Assembly: GCA_038503035.1 (NCBI GenBank)
Contig: JAVSML010024329.1
Span: 62,001 to 126,000 of the forward strand
Length of the DNA stretch: 64,000 nucleotides
Direction: 5' to 3'
DNA from: Crocodylus rhombifer
Lineage: Eukaryota > Chordata > Crocodylia > Crocodylidae
A model generated the notes under the pieces. It made no database searches and was not told the DNA's origin. It saw only the letters and a program-made list of their open reading frames with translations. The translations under genes were made by a program, and so were the position numbers. Shown piece by piece: positions 59,641-64,000 of this stretch (the first letter of the stretch is position 1; every line of letters starts with the position of its first letter).

Positions 59641-60056
59641 CAAAATTATATAGATGTCATTTTTTAAAAATCAGCTAAAATTTGATATATTCCATGTGTC
59701 AGGTATCCAGGTTATAGCCATATTGGTCTAGTGGCAAAAGCAATGAGGACTCATGGTAGAGGTGATACCTTGTATTAGACCATCTAGATTTTTACAAAAG
59801 AACCTCTTTAATTGCAAGCTTTTGGGCACAAACACCCTTCTTCAGGCATAGGAGAAAAGACTGTAAAAGTTCTCCTGGGTGGAAATGAAAACTCATATTT
59901 CATAGGCGAAGTGAAGGTGTGGTAAAACCTCCTGTTTGGAAAAGTTTATTTTATATGCAGATTAGGCTCAGAGAAAGGTTGAGTTTTGTTCAAGACTCAA
60001 CAGACTTTCTATGAAAACTTAAAAACATAGGCCACCTTACCAGCAATACCTTCCTA

Positions 60057-60945
60057 GGGTGCGTCCACACATGCAAGCATGTGCACTTGCAGCAGCTCAA
60101 ATAGAAGCGGTGCAAATTTAAACCACGGCTTTTGCCTCAGCGCACATACTCGGATATGCACTTTGTTGTGGAGCAAACTGTACCTACCGGGTTCTTTTCG
60201 GATGTGCAGGGGGAGCTAGAGCTGTGCTGTCCCCAGCAGTATAAAAAGCTGCCCTGTCCTGGCCCCAGCAATATAAAAAGCCACCCTGGCAAGTAGCTCA
60301 GGGCTACTAGCTCTCAGGGGCTTCTGGGGCCCAGCCAATTGGTACCTGGGGACACTACCCCTTGTGCCAGCTGGACTGATGAAGCAGTGCTGAGTTCCCT
60401 GCACCCTCTACCCACTGCAGCAGTCTGGAAGTGGGGGCTGCTGCCTGGCTTTGACCTGCTGTGCACCTGCCAGATTCCGATGGGGACTGCACCGCCAGTA
60501 GAGGCAAGAAAGTGATTGGGGGGCGGGGGGACTGGGGAGGGGTGGGGTCAGGCAGGGAAATGATTGGGGGCTCGAGGGAGCTGGCAGGGGGTGGGGTCAG
60601 GCAGGGCAGGGTTCAGGAGGGCTGAGGGGTGGGACTGGGCAGGGCAAGGATCGGGGGACTGGGGGAGTGGGTAGGGCTGGCAGTGGTCCCCTCCATGATC
60701 CCCTCCCCCCTCCTCCAGCCCTCCCCAGCCCCTTACTCACTGGCACCAGCTGGCCGCATGTTTCAGCACCAGGGCGAGGGGCCAACCACAGAGATGCTCT
60801 GGCAGCCCTGCCCCACTTGTTTAAACTTTGATTTTTTTTAGACCCCTGTATATCCATTTTCTTGTTTCTGCATGTGCCTCTTGCCCCGTCTCAAAGGGGT
60901 TTGAGATGGGGCAAGAGGCACATGCGCGCTCATCTGGACATGCCC
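60057..60945. mobile_element. Harbinger-like non-autonomous element within the Penelope RT
   Basis: It starts GGGTGCGTCCACACATGC and inverted from the right starts GGGCATGTCCAGATGAGC. CTA lies at 60054-60056 and again at 60946-60948. Removing the element and one CTA restores the continuous RT reading NTFLDTMDV. A 3-bp duplication with GGG-type tips fits PIF/Harbinger, though CTA is not the usual TWA. Inside are a tandem duplication with 'cagyatataaaaagc' (60221-60285) and a 25-bp hairpin near the right end. No transposase is present. Confidence 0.75.
60873..60925. repeat. Perfect subterminal hairpin in the Harbinger-like element
   Basis: 'gcatgtgcctcttgcccc' and 'ggggcaagaggcacatgc' face each other across a short centre, with 'gtctcaaa/tttgagat' also pairing except for one base. 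Confidence 0.9.
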
Positions 60946-61112
60946 CTAGACACCATGGATGTTACCAGCTTATACACCAACATCCCACACCAGGATAGCA
61001 TCCAAGCCTGTCTTAAATATCTACGAGAGCAAGATTACAACTCAGAGTATGGACCTAACGATATTAAACATTTCATATATACTGAAATTATATACTTCAT
61101 CCTCAGACAACA

Positions 61113-61419
61113 TTCCTTGGGTAGATGTGACATATTTCATTAGACCAACTAAATAATTGGAGAAATTGTTCTTTGCAAGTTTTTGGGCACAAACACCCTT
61201 CCTTTCTTCATGTTGTGAAGTTTCCATTTCCAAAATTCAATATCTTCCATGCTTTACGGTTATTGGTTGTAGTTGTGTTGGTCTAAGGATGCCTGAAAGC
61301 ATACAAAGAACAATTTTTCCACCTATTTAGTTGGTCTAATAAAAGATATCACTTCTACCCAAAGAATTTTGTCTGCCTATGTCCTTGGATCAACATGGGT
61401 ATGACCAACAACCCTACAT
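61113..61419. mobile_element. Foldback insert made of two opposed Penelope tails
   Basis: An inverted tail (about 61115-61200) and a direct tail (about 61293-61370) share about 70 bp at roughly 85 percent identity, including 'ttagttggtctaat'. The insert is flanked by TTCATCCTCAGACAACA (61096-61112) and TTCACCCTCATACACAACA (61420-61438), a likely long target duplication with an indel. It sits between two adjacent RT blocks of the host Penelope copy. It has no coding capacity. Confidence 0.65.
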
Positions 61420-62269
61420 TTCACCCTCATACACAACAACTTCACTTTCAATAACAAACACTTCCTCCAAACTATGGGCACACCTATGTGCACCAAAATG
61501 GACCCCCAATATGCCAACCTTTTTATGGCCCACCTGGAAAAAGAATCCCTCAACAATTGCACCATCAAACACATGCTATACTTAAGATGACATATTCATC
61601 ATTTGCACCAAAACCCTGCAATCTCTAGCTGATTTCCATCACTAATTCAATAATTATCACCTCTCCATCAGACTCTCTCTTGAATAACTCTAGCAACAAC
61701 ATTGCCTTTAGACACTATGATCAATATCCAGAATGGTAAAATACAAACCATCATATACAAGAAGCCCTCAGACCAACATACATATTTACAAAGAACTAGC
61801 AATCACCATAAACGTACCAAGAAGCTGTAATACACAGCCAAGGCCTCCAATACCACCAACTTTGCACTGAGAACACTCGTGATCATCACCTTGTGAATCT
61901 CAAAGGGGCTTTCACTCAACAAGGACACTCCTCCAGTGAGATAGATCACACTTTCAAAAGAGCCACCCAGATACCATGTGGAGAATTGCTGCAGTACAAA
62001 AAGAAAGTCCCAACAAACCACACACCATTAGTTATGACATACCATCCTTCCCTGGAACCTATATAGAAAATCCTAAAACCATCGCAATGCATACTAGAAG
62101 AAGACCCAATTCTTAAAGAGATCTTTCCAGAACCACTTATCCTAGCCTTTAACCAAGCACTGAACTATCACCAGAAGAAAGCTTCCTATGGCCCAAAGCA
62201 CACCAAATGGATCCAGACCATGTTGGGACAAGAAACGTAAAATCTGCCAACACATCACCACCCCCACAA

Positions 62270-62580
62270 TTACTACACCACACAACAGAACCATCATTCC
62301 TGGATCTTACACCTGCACCTCCAGAAATGTAATCTCTCTTATCCGGTGCACTAAATGCCCTGATGGAAATATGCAGGAAAAGCCAAACAACAACCGTGTA
62401 CCAGAATGAATGCACACCGAAAATCTATGAAAGTTAAAAATACCCAAATACCTGTGGGTGTACATTTCTCTCTCCAATTAACCACTCTCTCTCCAATCTC
62501 TCAGTTCTAATCCTAAAAGAGAATTTAAAAAACACCTTTCATAGACAAGCCAATGAACTTCACTTCATAAATCTACTATA
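62270..62580 (+). pseudogene. GIY-YIG endonuclease region of the Penelope-like element
   Basis: The frame at 62188-62409 gives PGSYTCTSRNVISLIRCTKC, the Cys-containing start of the Penelope endonuclease where 'VYLI.C..C' is usual. In the shifted frame GKYAGKAKQQ stands where YxGET/YIG is expected, then CTRMNAHRKSMKVKN and VGVHFSL, LKNTFHRQANELHFINLL. A frameshift at the second motif and the altered Glu-Thr make it inactive. Confidence 0.75.
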
Positions 62581-62834
62581 AACAAAAAATCACGGACTAA
62601 ATCTAGACATTAGATTTATGGCACATTATAATCTGCCTGACATCTGATAATCCCAGGCAACCTCACCACATGTTACCAGCTACATTTTGTCACCATGTCA
62701 CCATTCCCCCCTAGTCTCCCCTGCACCTACCTGTCTCACACCTAATGTCTCCCATGGCCTCTGGTCCTCACTGACATGTATCTGCATTTCCACAGACCTA
62801 AATTCTAATATAATAAAGATCTTAGTCCATCTGT

Positions 62835-62912
62835 CTGTCCGTAATGCTCTTGGAGCACTCCGACTGGTTACTGAAAAAAACAATCAGAGTGCTCCAAGAG
62901 TGTTATGGACAG
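62835..62912. repeat. 29-bp inverted repeat (hairpin)
   Basis: 'ctgtccgtaatgctcttgga' onward at 62835-62863 pairs with 62884-62912 with about four mismatches, across a 20-base loop. It lies in the Penelope 3' region. Confidence 0.85.
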
Positions 62913-63240
62913 GATGCGGTGGCACAGCGGAGCACCACCATGACACTGGGGGCAAAGGGGCACCCCTCCACTCCTTGGAGACAGTGGAGCAGGGATGGAA
63001 TGGGGGGACAAGGCCAGTACCACTTGATCTTGCCCCCCACCAGCCCTGCTCCTTGGAGGCAGCCTAGCACCGCCATGACAGCAGGGACAGAATTCCCTTC
63101 CCCGCACACTCCCTGGAGGCAGTGGTGGTGCAGAGTGCTGGCAAAAGGGCTGGGGGGGACAGCGGAGCAAGCTTCCCCCCCCAAACGCACACACTCCTGG
63201 GAGGCAGTGGGGGGGGAGGGGCAGTTAGGGTTAGCAAGCT
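62913..63240. repeat. GC-rich degenerate tandem repeat
   Basis: 'ctccttggagrcag'-like words recur near 62967, 63048, 63107 and 63187 in GC-rich context. All overlapping frames here are chance. It interrupts the Penelope 3' untranslated part, between the hairpin and the tail. Confidence 0.55.
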
Positions 63241-63455
63241 TCCCTTGCTCCGTCGCCATCTGCTCCCCACCATCATTCTTGACAAGTAATTCACTAGTTT
63301 TGCATATTGACTTCTATTCCATCCAGGAGAACAAAGAATGACAGCAGACTCTCCCTGTGCATGAATATGGGTGTTTGTTCCTGAAAGCTTGCAAAGAACA
63401 ATTTTTTCCAACTATTTAGTTGGTCTAATAAAAGATATCACATTTACCCAAAGAA

Positions 63456-64000
63456 TCATGTTATCTGTTAGAGGCTTTTAAGACTTTAGGACTTAGTATA
63501 TTTAAAATTAGTCTTTTTATTTCAATTATTAAAAATTCCTTCATGAACAATGTTAGATAATTTGGTTTGAAATGCTTTACCTAAGTTGTCTTGTCATTTG
63601 TGAACCACTTGCATTTCGATATTAATCTCACTTTTAAAATGTATTGAAATGTACCCTCTTGAGTACTTGGCTCTGGTGGGACAGGCATCCCAATCCTTCC
63701 TTAGTCCCCAAAACACCTCTGGTTGTCAACAATAAGTAATCTTTATTTTTCTTCTTCTTCTTGTATCAGAAAAGCATACATGTGTTTTCCTCATAACTTC
63801 TTCCAAAGTTAATAAAAACACCGCAGAACAATACATCATTTGTGCCAATGTAACTGAAGCTCTAGCTTGCTTAAAACATCAACTAAAGATGAGGATTGGC
63901 TACTAATCCAAGCAGAATGTAAGGGATTAATGAATTACCAAACTATAGATTTTTTCACTAAAAATCTGTATAAAGTGCATTCCACATTGCTTCTGAAGTA
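63456..64000. other. Spacer to the right window edge, nothing recognised
   Basis: AT-rich, no coding frame or terminal repeat seen. Confidence 0.5.

Larger units (their letters stand above)
59985..61720 (+). pseudogene. Penelope-like reverse transcriptase relic
   Basis: In pieces the frame gives KLKNIGHLTSNTF (60015-60053), then, after the Harbinger-like element, DTMDVTSLYTNIPHQDSIQA (from 60949), the hallmark RT block with catalytic Asp. YTEIIYFIL follows. After the second insert come HNNFTFNNKHFLQTMGTPM (from about 61430) and DPQYANLFMAHLEKE. The catalytic Y-x-DD region reads LR-stop-DDIFIIC: the residues before DD are lost. LADFHH and IQNGKIQTIIYKKPSDQHTY follow. Stops and small deletions make it non-functional. 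Confidence 0.85.
59699..63455 (+). mobile_element. Penelope-like retroelement, with inverted upstream tail
   Basis: The element joins an RT (about 59990-61720) with a C-terminal GIY-YIG-type endonuclease region (about 62270-62580) and a tail at 63361-63455. The tail has 'aactatttagttggtctaat' and 'aaaagatatcac'. The same tail occurs upstream, inverted, at 59699-59862. Penelope-like elements are known for terminal repeats in direct or inverted order. A Harbinger-like element (60057-60945) and a tail-derived insert (about 61113-61419) interrupt the RT. The 3' UTR also carries a hairpin and GC-rich repeats. Confidence 0.85.

Noticed and set aside
60959..61156. Independent small gene from the frames at the Penelope block
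   Set aside because: The frames coincide with the Penelope RT hallmark block and its inserted tail, so they are pieces of that element.

Overview
This window is vertebrate nuclear DNA from a non-mammalian amniote, most likely a crocodilian, with a turtle as the second choice. The evidence is repeat content. There are at least nine CR1-type LINE copies with the 'ctggaagggacc...tcatagattcatag' 3' tail, a Penelope-like retroelement, L3- and MIR-like ancient repeats, several hAT, Harbinger-like and TA-flanked inverted-repeat DNA elements, and solo LTRs. I recognise no intact host protein-coding gene, tRNA, rRNA or CRISPR array. Nearly every long reading frame is a piece of a transposable element or a chance frame in GC-rich repeat.

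Layout. 1-1394: CR1 fragment (+). 1397-2666: GC-rich coding-like remnant and a short inverted-repeat element. 3880-6854: a degenerate non-CR1 LINE on the minus strand, split by a 205-bp hAT miniature element and by a foldback hAT that itself carries an LTR-like insert. 7078-9512: two CR1 tails (-). 10505-11990: hAT-like element interrupted by a solo LTR. 17524-18043: TA-flanked inverted-repeat element with a CpG-rich core. 18440-22384: nearly full-length CR1 (+) with ORF1 and ORF2. 23.0-24.5 kb: small inverted-repeat elements. 25.8-26.4 kb: foldback structure. 26518-27792: CR1 (-). 31.8-33.0 kb: MIR and L3 relics. 33383-34680: CR1 (+). 34.9-36.9 kb: GC-rich internally repeated element split by an LTR. 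41378-42557: LTR. 43.5-47.5 kb: AT-rich DNA almost free of young repeats, with stretches that look like conserved non-coding sequence. 48649-48997: hAT-like miniature element. 49803-51330: the best-preserved CR1 (-). 52043-56104: full-span hAT transposon relic whose transposase resembles CGGBP1. 59699-63455: Penelope-like element with RT and GIY-YIG domains, split by a Harbinger-like element and by a piece of its own family's tail.

How the parts relate. The window is a layered record of nested insertions rather than a set of cooperating genes. Several boundaries are fixed to the base by target-site duplications: GTCTAATG, TTTTAAAA and CTAAYTAC for hAT-type elements, ATGG/ATAG for an LTR, CTA for a Harbinger-like element and TA for the CpG-core element. 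The relative order of many events can therefore be read directly. The most notable item is the CGGBP1-like hAT. All of its transposase landmarks can still be traced, although stops, frameshifts, an LTR and a CR1 fragment have broken it.
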